Below, in pieces: positions 1 to 8,958 of a DNA stretch of 64,000 bases. The notes beneath the pieces are model-generated. The model saw only the letters and a program-made list of their open reading frames with translations. It had not been told where the DNA came from and ran no database searches. This stretch comes from DATFVA01 sp963811905. Its GTDB lineage: Bacteria; Bacteroidota; Ignavibacteria; Ignavibacteriales; Ignavibacteriaceae. The DNA lies in assembly GCA_963811905.1 (NCBI GenBank), contig CAWETK010000024.1, forward strand, positions 143,188-207,187, in the 5' to 3' direction. Positions within the stretch are counted from its first letter, which is position 1, and each line of letters opens with the position of its first letter. Made by a program: the position numbers and the translations under genes.

Positions 1-168
1 GACTGTGTGAACTGCCATGGTGAGGTGAGAAATATGGATAGGGTTCTCCAGGTAAATTCATTCACAATGTCTGCCTGCCTCGATTGTCACAGGAATGCTA
101 AAGAGCGTTTACCCGATGTTAAAGGAATAACAAAGGGACCGGATAACTGCTGGGCTTGTCACCGTTAA
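1..168 (+). CDS. actA: ACIII multiheme cytochrome c subunit ActA, 3' end only
   Basis: The window opens inside a reading frame that ends at TAA 166-168. In its 55 visible residues there are three CxxCH heme-binding motifs: CVNCH, CLDCH and CWACH. This density is typical of a multiheme c-type cytochrome. The genes that follow are actB, actC, actDE and actF, so this is most likely the C-terminus of ActA, the membrane-anchored pentaheme subunit that passes electrons out of alternative complex III. The N-terminus, membrane anchor and remaining hemes lie upstream of the window. Identity as ActA rests on gene order and the heme motifs; another multiheme cytochrome cannot be fully excluded. Confidence 0.82.
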   Translation, partial: DCVNCHGEVRNMDRVLQVNSFTMSACLDCHRNAKERLPDVKGITKGPDNCWACHR

Positions 169-179
169 CAGGAGATGAA

Positions 180-380
180 ATGGAATCAGAAAAAATAAAT
201 TCCCGGAAGATAAATCGTAAAAAGTTTTTTTCCTCTTTAGGCACAGGAGTATTCGGCTATTTCGTAGTTAAGTCAATCCCTTTTTCTTTTATGAGTAGAA
301 ATATCAAAGACAAAAAGGTGACGATTGAAATAAACCCTGATGCCGTACGCAGAACAAAAATAGGTGAAAAGAATGTCTGA
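180..380 (+). CDS. Small membrane-anchored protein of the ACIII operon, unknown function
   Basis: A 66-residue product starts at ATG 180, preceded by AGGAG at 170-174; an in-frame ATG at 156 would lie inside actA and has no ribosome site. The N-terminal part is basic (RKINRKKFF), followed by one short hydrophobic stretch, so it resembles a signal anchor or a degenerate Tat-like leader. The C-terminal half is charged (VTIEINPDAVRRTKIGEK). Its stop overlaps the actB start (ATGTCTGA), so the two are translationally coupled. No known family is recognised. Position between ActA and ActB suggests an accessory or assembly role in the complex; this is inference. Confidence 0.7.
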   Translation: MESEKINSRKINRKKFFSSLGTGVFGYFVVKSIPFSFMSRNIKDKKVTIEINPDAVRRTKIGEKNV

Positions 381-3300
381 GAATCAGGACAATAAAAATA
401 ACAGCATCCGTGAAAATAACCCTGATATAAACTACTGGCGTAGTCTTGAAGAACTATATAAAGATCCCAATATAATTGAAGCAAGTCATCATGAATTTAA
501 AGAAGGAGTAACTGAGGATTTTAATCCCTTAAAGCTTCCGGGCTTGTCAAGAAGAAAATTCCTTGCTCTTGTCGGTGCGTCTGCCGCCCTTGCAGGTGCA
601 GGTTGTTCCGATTACCGGGACAAAGGAGATATTATTCCCTATATAAAGAAGCCGGAGGAAATTACGCTTGGCAAATCTGACTATTACGCTTCAACGTGTA
701 ATGCCTGCGCCAATGCCTGCGGTATACTGATTAAGACACGCGAGGGAAGACCTATCAAAGCCGACGGCAATCCTGATCACCCGGTAAGTAAAGGAAAGCT
801 TTGTGCAAAAGGACATGCCAATATTCTTAATCTTTACGATCCTGAAAGACTGCCGGGTCCGAAAAAAAGAAGCGGTGGAACTTTTGATGATATTTCCTGG
901 CAGAATGCCGATACTGAAATTACTGCCGCACTTTCCAAAACCGGCAGTAAAGAAATAGCCGTTATTTCTAAAAGAATAAATTCACCAACTGCTAAAAAAG
1001 TACTTGATGATTTTATAGCTAAATACCCGTCTGCAAAAATATATTCATATGAATTATTTAATAGTGAGGTCAAAAACGCCGCCTGGCAGAAGAGCTACGG
1101 CAGCGGATCTTTCCCTTTAATTAAATGGAATGAAGCAAAGATCATAGTCTCACTCGAATCTGATTTTCTCGGTACTGAAGGGCACAGTATCGAGAATGCA
1201 AAACTCTTCTCCGAAGGCAGGGAAGTTTCCGATCTGAAGAATTTTAACAGGCTGTATGTGTTTGAAGGTAATATGTCGCTTACAGGAAGTAATGCCGATT
1301 ACAGGTTAAGACTTAATCCTGAAGCCCAGTACGATTTTGTATCTATGCTGATAAGCGAACTTGGCGGCGGGGGACAGGGTACTTCAGCTGAATCATTTGC
1401 ACAGAAGTATAACCTGCCTGCCGGAATTTTGAAGCATCTCATCGCCGACCTTAATAAATACAGAGGTAAATCAATAATTTACTCTGGTTATAATCTTCCG
1501 GAAGAAGTGCATATAGCAGTTAACCATCTCAACGGTCTTCTTGGAAATGATGCGATGTACCGTACTGACCAGTCGGAATTTTCAGTCCTTGACTTATCTT
1601 CAAAAGAGGAATGGGAAAGCCTGGTCAGTAATATGAAGGGCGGCAATGTCGGGGCTGTTATCCACTATGACAGTAACCCTGTTTACCATCTTCCTGCCGA
1701 TCTTGGCTATAAAGATGCTTTGAATAAAGCCGGTCTTATTATAAGTCTTACTGAGAGCGAAAACGAATCTTCCGAACCTGCTCAGTATGTGCTTCCCATA
1801 AATCATACCTTTGAGTCGTGGGGAGATGCCAAAACCAGGACGGGATTCTCATCTCTTCAGCAGCCGGTAATCTGGCCTATCTTTAATACAAGACAGAAGG
1901 AGACAATTCTTCTCAACTGGATCAACGGCGATCCGCAGAAATTTGATTTCAAAATTTATCATAAATTCCTGATGAAGAACTGGAAAGAGAATGTTTATTC
2001 ATCATTGAATCCTCATATAGATTTTGAACAGTTCTGGTTCGGAGTTCTCCAGGATGGAGTTGCTTTAACAGGAGAAGAAACAGGCTCAACCGGAAATTTT
2101 AATACTTCTGCATTCATGACTACCGGGAACAAATCAAATGAATCGAACGGTTATACTGTAGTCTTAAGGGAAAGCTATGCTACAGGAGATGGTTCTTTCG
2201 CCAATAACGGATGGATGCAGGAACTGCCTCACCCGGTTTCAAAAATTACCTGGGATAATTATGCGGCTGTTTCAAATAATACAGCAAAAGAATTAGGTGT
2301 TAATTCAGATGACCTTGTAGATATAGAGGTAGGCGATAGGAAACTCCGCATTCCCGTCTTTGTTCAGCCCGGAGCAGCGGATAAGACATTAACCATTGAG
2401 CTTGGTTACGGCAGATCGAAAGTTGGAATTGTAGGATCGGGAGTCGGCTTTAATGCAAATGTACTTTTATCTAAGGACGGAGGATTCTCTCCGTGGATAT
2501 ATACAGGTGCTTCGGTAAATAAGGCAGGCGGCACTTATAAACTGATAACGGCACAGGAGCATCATGCTTTTGATAAGGATCTGACGCGTGATGCCGTTGA
2601 AAAAAGACATATAGTCCGTGAAGGAACAGTAAATCAGTATAAGAAGAACCCGAAATTCATTCGTGAAGAAACCGAAGAAGAAAATAAAAGTCTCTATCCC
2701 GAATTTGAGTACACAGGCCTGAAATGGGGAATGGCAATCGATTTGAATAAATGTCTTGGATGCGGTGAATGTGTAATTGCCTGTCACTCGGAAAATAATG
2801 TTCCGATAGTAGGCAAGGACCAGGTGGAAAAGGGAAGGGAAATGCACTGGCTGAGGATTGACCGATATTATTCGGGAACGATTGATGATCCTAAAGTAAG
2901 TACCCAGCCAATGCTCTGCCAGCATTGCGACCATGCCCCCTGCGAGAATGTCTGTCCCGTCGTTGCAACCACTCATAGTCCTGATGGACTCAACCAGATG
3001 GTCTATAACAGGTGTGTCGGCACAAGATATTGCTCAAACAACTGTCCTTACAAAGTCAGACGATTCAACTTCTTCAATTTCAGAGACCATTTCAGAGATT
3101 CCTACCAGGAGAGTAATTTATTCAACCTGGTCTATAACCCTGAGGTTACAATACGATCAAGAGGAGTTATGGAGAAATGCACTTTCTGCATACAGAGGAT
3201 TATGGAGGCCAGGGCAGATGCTATCCGCGGTAACCGGCAGTTAAAAGGCTCTGATGTTAAAACAGCCTGCCAGGAAGCATGCAGCACCAGTGCAATTAAG

Positions 3301-3444
3301 TTCGGTGATATAAACGATAAAGAAGCTGAATTCCATAAATACAGGAATCACGAGCTCGGATATTATGTACTCGACTTCGTTAACACCCGTCCCAATGTTA
3401 CCTATATAGCCAAATTAAGAAATACTCATTCGGAGGAAGTTTAA
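373..3444 (+). CDS. actB: ACIII iron-sulfur subunit ActB (molybdopterin-like domain plus ferredoxin domain)
   Basis: ATG 373 is chosen over GTG 364 because an AGGTGAAAAG site sits just before it; the product is 1023 residues. A Tat signal (SRRKFL, then a hydrophobic stretch) lies near residues 57-80. Next comes a domain of the molybdopterin oxidoreductase fold, which in ACIII is known not to bind a molybdenum cofactor. The last 250 residues carry Fe-S motifs: CLGCGECVIAC, CQHCDHAPCENVC, CVGTRYCSNNC and CTFC with CQEAC. The Thr in CVGTRYC replaces a cluster cysteine, as expected for a [3Fe-4S] site. An additional CNACANAC motif with a later Cys (GKLCAKG) lies at the start of the molybdopterin-like domain. 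The protein should act outside the cytoplasmic membrane, receiving electrons from quinol oxidised at ActC. Confidence 0.95.
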   Translation: MSENQDNKNNSIRENNPDINYWRSLEELYKDPNIIEASHHEFKEGVTEDFNPLKLPGLSRRKFLALVGASAALAGAGCSDYRDKGDIIPYIKKPEEITLGKSDYYASTCNACANACGILIKTREGRPIKADGNPDHPVSKGKLCAKGHANILNLYDPERLPGPKKRSGGTFDDISWQNADTEITAALSKTGSKEIAVISKRINSPTAKKVLDDFIAKYPSAKIYSYELFNSEVKNAAWQKSYGSGSFPLIKWNEAKIIVSLESDFLGTEGHSIENAKLFSEGREVSDLKNFNRLYVFEGNMSLTGSNADYRLRLNPEAQYDFVSMLISELGGGGQGTSAESFAQKYNLPAGILKHLIADLNKYRGKSIIYSGYNLPEEVHIAVNHLNGLLGNDAMYRTDQSEFSVLDLSSKEEWESLVSNMKGGNVGAVIHYDSNPVYHLPADLGYKDALNKAGLIISLTESENESSEPAQYVLPINHTFESWGDAKTRTGFSSLQQPVIWPIFNTRQKETILLNWINGDPQKFDFKIYHKFLMKNWKENVYSSLNPHIDFEQFWFGVLQDGVALTGEETGSTGNFNTSAFMTTGNKSNESNGYTVVLRESYATGDGSFANNGWMQELPHPVSKITWDNYAAVSNNTAKELGVNSDDLVDIEVGDRKLRIPVFVQPGAADKTLTIELGYGRSKVGIVGSGVGFNANVLLSKDGGFSPWIYTGASVNKAGGTYKLITAQEHHAFDKDLTRDAVEKRHIVREGTVNQYKKNPKFIREETEEENKSLYPEFEYTGLKWGMAIDLNKCLGCGECVIACHSENNVPIVGKDQVEKGREMHWLRIDRYYSGTIDDPKVSTQPMLCQHCDHAPCENVCPVVATTHSPDGLNQMVYNRCVGTRYCSNNCPYKVRRFNFFNFRDHFRDSYQESNLFNLVYNPEVTIRSRGVMEKCTFCIQRIMEARADAIRGNRQLKGSDVKTACQEACSTSAIKFGDINDKEAEFHKYRNHELGYYVLDFVNTRPNVTYIAKLRNTHSEEV

Positions 3445-4842
3445 TTGAAAGAACCAGAGATTACCGATTATCCTTTTGTAGACTACTCGAGAGAGATCCC
3501 GGTTGTTGAAGGCGGTTTAACCCGTGCTGAAATAGAGCAGATCGTTGCGAAACCGATGGATACCAAACCGACAAAGAAGTACCTCATCGCACTTACGGTA
3601 TCGGTAAGCTTCCTTCTTTTCGGTGCTGTCTGTCTTGCTATCAGCTTCTATTACGGCGTCGGAATGTGGGGGAACGATCAGCCTGTTGCCTGGGGTTTTC
3701 CGATCATCAACTTCGTCTTCTGGGTAGGTATTGGTCACGCTGGTACTTTGATCTCTGCAATTCTTTTCCTTTTGCGGCAGAGGTGGAGAACAGGTATTGC
3801 CCGTTTCGCAGAGGCAATGACGATTTTCGCCGTAATGTGCGCTGGATTATTTCCCCTGATCCACGTCGGACGTCCCTGGCTTGCCGGCTACCTTATCCCT
3901 TATCCCAACCAGCACAGCCTGTGGGTTAATTTTATTTCGCCTCTTGTATGGGACGTATTTGCAGTATCAACTTACTTCACAGTTTCACTTGTTTTCTGGT
4001 ACACAGGTTTGATTCCTGATTTTGCAATGCTCCGCGACCGAACAACATCAAAAGTTAAGAAATATATTTATCGGGTATTTAGTCTCGGCTGGAGACATTC
4101 AAACCGGCAATGGCAGCATTATGAAAAAGCTTATATGATACTTGCCGGACTTGCTACCCCTCTGGTTTTATCCGTTCATACGGTTGTTAGTTTCGACTTT
4201 GCAGTAGCCGTGCTTCCCGGATGGCACTCAACTATTTTTCCTCCTTACTTTGTTGCCGGGGCAATCTTCTCGGGATTTGCAATGGTTGTTACAGTTCTCG
4301 TTTTCGTCAGGAAGGTCTTCGATCTTGAAAACATTATAACAATCAACCACCTCGATAATATGAACAAGGTAATACTTCTTACCGGTTCAATGGTCGGTTA
4401 TGCATACGGCACTGAATTTTTCATGGCATGGTACAGCGGCAATCCTATTGAACAGTTTGTTTTTATCAACCGGGCTTTCGGTCCTTTTGCATGGTCATAC
4501 TGGATAATGGTAAGCTGTAATGTGCTCTTCCCGCAGCTATTCTGGTTCAGGAAAATAAGAAGATCGGTTCCCATTATGCTTGTTATTGCAATACTCGTAA
4601 ATGTGGGTATGTGGTTTGAAAGGTTTGTAATAGTCGTTACTTCCCTGCACAGGGATTTCCTTCCGTCAAGCTGGGGCACTTTTGTTCCCACAATATTTGA
4701 CATCGGAATACTTGCCGGAAGTTTCGGTTTATTCTTCACACTGGTAATTCTTTTTACAAAGACGCTTCCTGTCGTTTCAATGTCGGAGATCAAAGCTATG
4801 TCCGAAGGTGCACAGCCTTCTCATCACGGAGGTCATGAATAA
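3445..4842 (+). CDS. actC: ACIII quinol-binding membrane subunit ActC (NrfD family)
   Basis: The start is TTG 3445, placed directly after the actB stop, with GGAGG at 3432-3436 at good spacing. The 465-residue product has about ten long hydrophobic segments from residue 46 to 450, as in NrfD/PsrC-type subunits. Polar residues in membrane segments include the GIGHAGTLISA and LIHVGRPW motifs of the NrfD core, where the quinol site of ACIII is known to lie. The C-terminus is His-rich (SHHGGHE). ActC oxidises menaquinol and feeds electrons to the Fe-S clusters of ActB. The stop overlaps the start of actDE by one base (TAATG). Confidence 0.95.
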   Translation: MKEPEITDYPFVDYSREIPVVEGGLTRAEIEQIVAKPMDTKPTKKYLIALTVSVSFLLFGAVCLAISFYYGVGMWGNDQPVAWGFPIINFVFWVGIGHAGTLISAILFLLRQRWRTGIARFAEAMTIFAVMCAGLFPLIHVGRPWLAGYLIPYPNQHSLWVNFISPLVWDVFAVSTYFTVSLVFWYTGLIPDFAMLRDRTTSKVKKYIYRVFSLGWRHSNRQWQHYEKAYMILAGLATPLVLSVHTVVSFDFAVAVLPGWHSTIFPPYFVAGAIFSGFAMVVTVLVFVRKVFDLENIITINHLDNMNKVILLTGSMVGYAYGTEFFMAWYSGNPIEQFVFINRAFGPFAWSYWIMVSCNVLFPQLFWFRKIRRSVPIMLVIAILVNVGMWFERFVIVVTSLHRDFLPSSWGTFVPTIFDIGILAGSFGLFFTLVILFTKTLPVVSMSEIKAMSEGAQPSHHGGHE

Positions 4843-6008
4843 TGGATAGAACAGATAAATTATTCGGTATAACTGCTCTGTTTGATAATCCTGATTCTAT
4901 TATAAACGCTGCAAAGAAGGTTGTCAGCGAAGGCTATAAGAAATTCGATATAAATACGCCTTACCCGCTGCATGGAATGGATTCCGCAATGGGTCTGAAG
5001 AGATCAAAACTTGGATTTGTAACATTATTTTTCGGGTTCTCAGGAACAGCATTTATACTGCTCTTTATGTACTGGTCGATGTCAGTCGATTACCCGATGG
5101 TCATAGGCGGCAAACCGTATTTTGCTCTTCCTGCTTTTATTCCTATAACATTTGAATTTACAGTACTCCTTGCCGCATTATCAACGGTATTCGGTATGAT
5201 AATAGCGTTCTTCAATCTTCCTTATAATAATCATCCCCTTCACGATACAGACTATATGAAGCGGGTTTCTGTTGATCGTTACGGACTTGTAATACTTGCA
5301 GATGACCTCCTCTTTGATGAGAATAAAGTTCAGGAGTTGTTCAGAAGTCTCGGCGCCGTTGAGATGGAAAAGGTTTATTATCCTGAGAAAGTTTCCTACC
5401 CGGTCTTTGATGCAAAATTTATAACTTTCCTTATAATTGTCGCTGCTGCGGTATCTGCACTGACATATTTTACACTGAACAAATTTATGTACATGGTTCC
5501 CTATAACTGGATGTCGGAACAGGATAAAGTGATTCCCCAGGAAAAGAGTGTTTTCTTCGCGGATAAATTCGGTATGAGAGAGCCGGTTGAAGGTACAGTT
5601 GCAAGAGGCTTCGTTCCTTATCCCTATATGGGAATTGCAGAGCCGAAAGAATATCTCGTCAATCCTGTGCTTCCTACTAAGGAATCGATTGCACTCGGCA
5701 AAAGGAAATTCCTTACATTCTGTTCTCCATGCCATGGCAATCAGGCCGATGGCGACAGCAGACTGAGAGGTCAGTTTCCCAGTCCGCCTTCTCTCCATAC
5801 TCAGCGTGCTATTGATTTTCCCGACGGAAGGATTTACCACGTAATCACTAATGGTCAGAATGCTATGCCGTCTTATGCGGCTCAGGTTACAAGGGAGGAA
5901 AGATGGTCGATTGTAAATTATATAAGAGTTCTTCAGCGTTCAAAGAACGCAACTGATGAAGATATCAAAGAGATTAAAAAGGAGTCTTCCAGCAATGTCC
6001 AAAAATGA
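4842..6008 (+). CDS. actDE: Fused ACIII subunits ActD (DUF3341) and ActE (mono-heme cytochrome c)
   Basis: One 388-residue protein covers what is two genes in many ACIII operons. Residues 1-180 match ActD: a short cytoplasmic N-terminus, two membrane segments near 57-78 and 95-122, and the NNHPLHDTDYM region. A third membrane segment near residue 193 leads to an external cytochrome c domain with CSPCH near residues 294-298 and a likely Met ligand in NAMPSYA. ActE is the mono-heme subunit of ACIII that can pass electrons onward. There is no stop or frameshift between the parts. It overlaps actC by one base and actF by 14 bases, consistent with coupled translation. Confidence 0.93.
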   Translation: MDRTDKLFGITALFDNPDSIINAAKKVVSEGYKKFDINTPYPLHGMDSAMGLKRSKLGFVTLFFGFSGTAFILLFMYWSMSVDYPMVIGGKPYFALPAFIPITFEFTVLLAALSTVFGMIIAFFNLPYNNHPLHDTDYMKRVSVDRYGLVILADDLLFDENKVQELFRSLGAVEMEKVYYPEKVSYPVFDAKFITFLIIVAAAVSALTYFTLNKFMYMVPYNWMSEQDKVIPQEKSVFFADKFGMREPVEGTVARGFVPYPYMGIAEPKEYLVNPVLPTKESIALGKRKFLTFCSPCHGNQADGDSRLRGQFPSPPSLHTQRAIDFPDGRIYHVITNGQNAMPSYAAQVTREERWSIVNYIRVLQRSKNATDEDIKEIKKESSSNVQK

Positions 6009-7185
6009 TTCCGGATATATAAAGCGGCCTTTACCGCAGAAATTCTTAAACCTCGGGTTAGCACTGCTTGGTTTCGGGCTGGCGCTGGGAATAATAGCCT
6101 ATATAATTGATCCGCAGAGAGCATCTTATAGCTACCTCACATCATTTATGTTTTTAATAAGTCTTGGAGTCGGTTCTCTTTTCCTTGTTTCACTTGAATA
6201 TCTTGCAGGAGCTGTGTGGAGCACTCCCTTCAGAAGAATAAGCGAGTTTTTTGCTGGTACTATTCCTTATCTTATTATTATCAGCATCCCGCTCCTGTTC
6301 ACTATGCACGACCTTTTCCACTGGACAAATTCTGCCGTGGTTGAATCGGATGCAGTCCTTAAAGGAAAAGGGGCATACCTGAATATCCCGTTTTTTGTGG
6401 TGCGGCATGTCGTTATCTTTCTTATATGGACGCTCTTTTACTATTTGATTACAAAAAGATCCAGGAAACAGGATGAAACCGGCGACCAGTCACTGACAAG
6501 GACAAATATCAAACTAGCAACCGGCTTTATATTCATATTTGCAATTACTATCACAATCTCCGGTGTCGACTGGATGATGAGTCTCGAACCGCACTGGTAT
6601 TCAACTATATTCGGAGTTTATTATTTCTCAGGAACTGTATGGTGCGCACTTGCAGTGTTAACCCTCGCTGTCGTCCTGCTGAAAGAAAACGGCTACCTGG
6701 TTCCAGGCTTGAAAAACGATCATTACTACAGCCTCGGAACAATGATGTTTGCATTCACAGCTTTCTGGGGCTACATAGCGTTTTCACAATATATGCTTAT
6801 ATGGTATGCTGATCTCCCGGAAGAGACTTCCTGGTTCTTCCACCGCTGGGAAGGGGGATGGATGTATGCTTCAATAATACTGATAATAGTGCATTTCATT
6901 GTTCCGTTCTTCGCACTGCTTTCCTTCCCTGCAAAAACAAATCCCAGGCGGCTGAAGTTCGTGGCTGTCTGGATTTTAGCGGCCCATTTCTTCGATCTTT
7001 ACTGGCTTATTATGCCGGGAATGGAGCAGGCAGGCAAAGCATATTATTTTAGCTGGATGGACCTGGTCTTTCCGGTGGCAGTGGTCGGCTTTGTTATGGT
7101 AATATTCAGGATGATGACAAATAAATATAATCTTATGCCTGTAAAAGATCCTAAACTCCAGAGAGGTTTGGATTATAGTCTTTAA
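5995..7185 (+). CDS. actF: ACIII membrane subunit ActF (NrfD family)
   Basis: ATG 5995 is chosen because AAAAAGGAG lies at 5976-5984; an in-frame ATG at 5956 is deeper inside actDE and has no ribosome site. The 396-residue product has about ten hydrophobic segments and is a paralogue of ActC. In known ACIII structures ActF packs against ActC and may take part in proton movement rather than quinol oxidation. Motifs such as TMHDLFHWT, SGVDWMMSLEPHW and FDLYWLIMPG place charged residues near membrane ends. It follows actDE with overlap and precedes a cytochrome c gene by 26 bases. Confidence 0.94.
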   Translation: MSKNDSGYIKRPLPQKFLNLGLALLGFGLALGIIAYIIDPQRASYSYLTSFMFLISLGVGSLFLVSLEYLAGAVWSTPFRRISEFFAGTIPYLIIISIPLLFTMHDLFHWTNSAVVESDAVLKGKGAYLNIPFFVVRHVVIFLIWTLFYYLITKRSRKQDETGDQSLTRTNIKLATGFIFIFAITITISGVDWMMSLEPHWYSTIFGVYYFSGTVWCALAVLTLAVVLLKENGYLVPGLKNDHYYSLGTMMFAFTAFWGYIAFSQYMLIWYADLPEETSWFFHRWEGGWMYASIILIIVHFIVPFFALLSFPAKTNPRRLKFVAVWILAAHFFDLYWLIMPGMEQAGKAYYFSWMDLVFPVAVVGFVMVIFRMMTNKYNLMPVKDPKLQRGLDYSL

Positions 7186-7211
7186 TAAAGGAATTTTTAG
7201 GAACCCTTGAA

Positions 7212-8147
7212 ATGAGTAATCTGGAACAATTTATAAAAGAAAAACGGGAACAGATCAGGAAAGAACCCGGAAAGATATTCGGACTTGTCTATCCCTACCT
7301 GCTGATAATCGGTGTCGGTATCGGATTATTATATGTGAATAAAATGAATTTCATAGGGAGGCAGGAAGTTCCTACAGCTGTGCCGGATACGTCAAATGTT
7401 CCACAGGAACTTACTATCCAGGAAGCAAGGTTTGTCCCGGCGGCCGACGTTGCGAAATTATCGCAGCCTACAGATTCTCTGGTCGATATTGGCAAAAAAA
7501 TATTTCAGACTACCTGTGTCTCCTGTCATGGTACCGACGGCAGGGGAGATGGTCCTGCTTCTACCGGCTTAAATCCTTCCCCGAGGAATTTCACAAGTAA
7601 AGAGGGATGGGTTAATGGCCCTAAGCTTACGAGTATTTATCAAACTCTCCAGGAAGGGATAAAGGGAAGTGCGATGGTTGCATACCAGCAGTTTTCTCCG
7701 ACTGAAAAGTTTGCACTTGCACATTATATCAGGACTACCTTTGTGCCCGATCCCCCACCTCCTGCAAAAGATGACTTGACAATGCTGGATCAGTTATATA
7801 ATCTATCGCAGAAAAGATTTATACCGGCACAGATCCCCGTTGCAGATGCAGAAAAGCTGATTATTGAAGAAAATCAGAAAAAGGTGGGTAAAGTAAAAGA
7901 TATTATTGCAAGGATAGGAAAAGATAAAAACAGCACGGTCTCCCGGTTGTTCAGCCGGATTACAGGAAATAAAGAACGAGCTGTAACTATACTGCTGAAT
8001 TCAGCTGCCTGGGAAAATAATGAGCAGGAATTTATAAATATTATTGTGGATAATGTGAACCAGGATGGTTTTAACGGCAGGGTGTTCAATCTTTCCGATT
8101 CAGAATGGAATGAACTTTACAATTATATGAAAAGTATTTTTGCCTGA
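7212..8147 (+). CDS. Membrane-anchored mono-heme cytochrome c with C-terminal extension
   Basis: The 311-residue protein has one N-terminal membrane anchor (YPYLLIIGVGIGLLYV, about residues 27-42), so the rest should face the periplasm. A cytochrome c domain follows, with CVSCHGTDGRGDGPAS near residues 102-117 and a likely axial Met in GSAMVAYQ. The region after about residue 190 adds some 120 residues with no clear family match; it is charged and probably helical. Its position between actF and the Sco/oxidase genes suggests it is the electron shuttle from ACIII to the aa3 oxidase, or an added ACIII subunit. A ribosome site (TTAGGAA) precedes ATG 7212. Confidence 0.88.
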   Translation: MSNLEQFIKEKREQIRKEPGKIFGLVYPYLLIIGVGIGLLYVNKMNFIGRQEVPTAVPDTSNVPQELTIQEARFVPAADVAKLSQPTDSLVDIGKKIFQTTCVSCHGTDGRGDGPASTGLNPSPRNFTSKEGWVNGPKLTSIYQTLQEGIKGSAMVAYQQFSPTEKFALAHYIRTTFVPDPPPPAKDDLTMLDQLYNLSQKRFIPAQIPVADAEKLIIEENQKKVGKVKDIIARIGKDKNSTVSRLFSRITGNKERAVTILLNSAAWENNEQEFINIIVDNVNQDGFNGRVFNLSDSEWNELYNYMKSIFA

Positions 8148-8158
8148 GGGCGGAAGTT

Positions 8159-8953
8159 ATGAAAAAATTATTGCAAATAATTATAGTTGTATTTATCGGG
8201 GCGGTTGCTGTTTTCGCGTCCCAGGATGATGCCGATATCACTGAACACCTTGGTGCCAGATTACCTCTTGATCTTACATTTAATGATGCATACGGTAACC
8301 CGGTTTTATTGAAGGACCTGGTTGACAAGCCGACTATAATCGATTTTGTCTATTATGAATGTCCCGGTATTTGCAGCCCATTAATGACTGAAGTTGCACA
8401 CGTTGCAAATAACTCAGACCTTGTGCCGGGAGTTGATTACCAGATTTTATCAATAAGTATGGACGAGACTGAAACACCTGCAATTGCAAAAAAGAAAAAG
8501 CAAACTTTCTTAAGCCTGATTGATAATAAAGATTTTCCTGATTCTGCCTGGCGTTTCCTGACAGGGGACAGTCTTAGCATTGATAAGCTAACAAGGGCCG
8601 CAGGATTTAATTTTAAGAGAACCGGCAGAAATTTCATACACGCAGGTGTATTGATCTTCGTTTCTCCGGAAGGAGAGGTATGCAGGTATCTCTACCCTGA
8701 TTATTCACAGACAAGAGGATTCGGAATTCTTCCATTCGATTTTAAGATGGCAGTTCTTGAAACTGCACAGGGGAAAAAGACCCCTGTTATAGGCCGGGTT
8801 CTTCAGTTTTGTTTCAGCTACGATCCGCAGGGAAAAACTTATGTCTTTAATATACTTAGAATTTTCGGTGCGGGGATCCTTCTCGGAGTAGTAGTTTTTG
8901 TTGTAGTTATTGTAAAAGTAAAACCTAAGAAAGATAAGAGAAATAAGAGGTAG
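8159..8953 (+). CDS. Sco1/SenC-family copper chaperone for cytochrome oxidase
   Basis: The 264-residue protein has an N-terminal signal or anchor (residues 5-20), a thioredoxin-fold SCO domain and a C-terminal membrane segment (IFGAGILLGVVVFVVVIV) with a Lys-rich tail. The copper ligands are visible: CPGIC near residues 68-73 and His in RNFIHAG near residue 162. Sco proteins insert copper into the CuA site of oxidase subunit II, which is encoded four genes downstream. The C-terminal anchor is an addition to the minimal SCO fold and is common in oxidase operons of this group. It starts 11 bases after the cytochrome c gene and ends 5 bases before subunit I. Confidence 0.93.
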   Translation: MKKLLQIIIVVFIGAVAVFASQDDADITEHLGARLPLDLTFNDAYGNPVLLKDLVDKPTIIDFVYYECPGICSPLMTEVAHVANNSDLVPGVDYQILSISMDETETPAIAKKKKQTFLSLIDNKDFPDSAWRFLTGDSLSIDKLTRAAGFNFKRTGRNFIHAGVLIFVSPEGEVCRYLYPDYSQTRGFGILPFDFKMAVLETAQGKKTPVIGRVLQFCFSYDPQGKTYVFNILRIFGAGILLGVVVFVVVIVKVKPKKDKRNKR

Positions 8954-8958
8954 AAATT

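Noticed and set aside
2467..2976. 169-residue reading frame antisense to actB
   Set aside because: It lies wholly inside a well-supported gene on the other strand, and has no ribosome site or family-like sequence.
373..3444. ActB as a catalytic molybdenum oxidoreductase
   Set aside because: The full ACIII gene set around it and the CVGTRYC site identify it as the ACIII subunit, which is known not to carry molybdenum.
5181..5840. 219-residue reading frame antisense to actDE
   Set aside because: The sense frame has clear cytochrome c and ActD motifs; the antisense frame is Cys/Arg-rich without motifs, as expected of a shadow frame.
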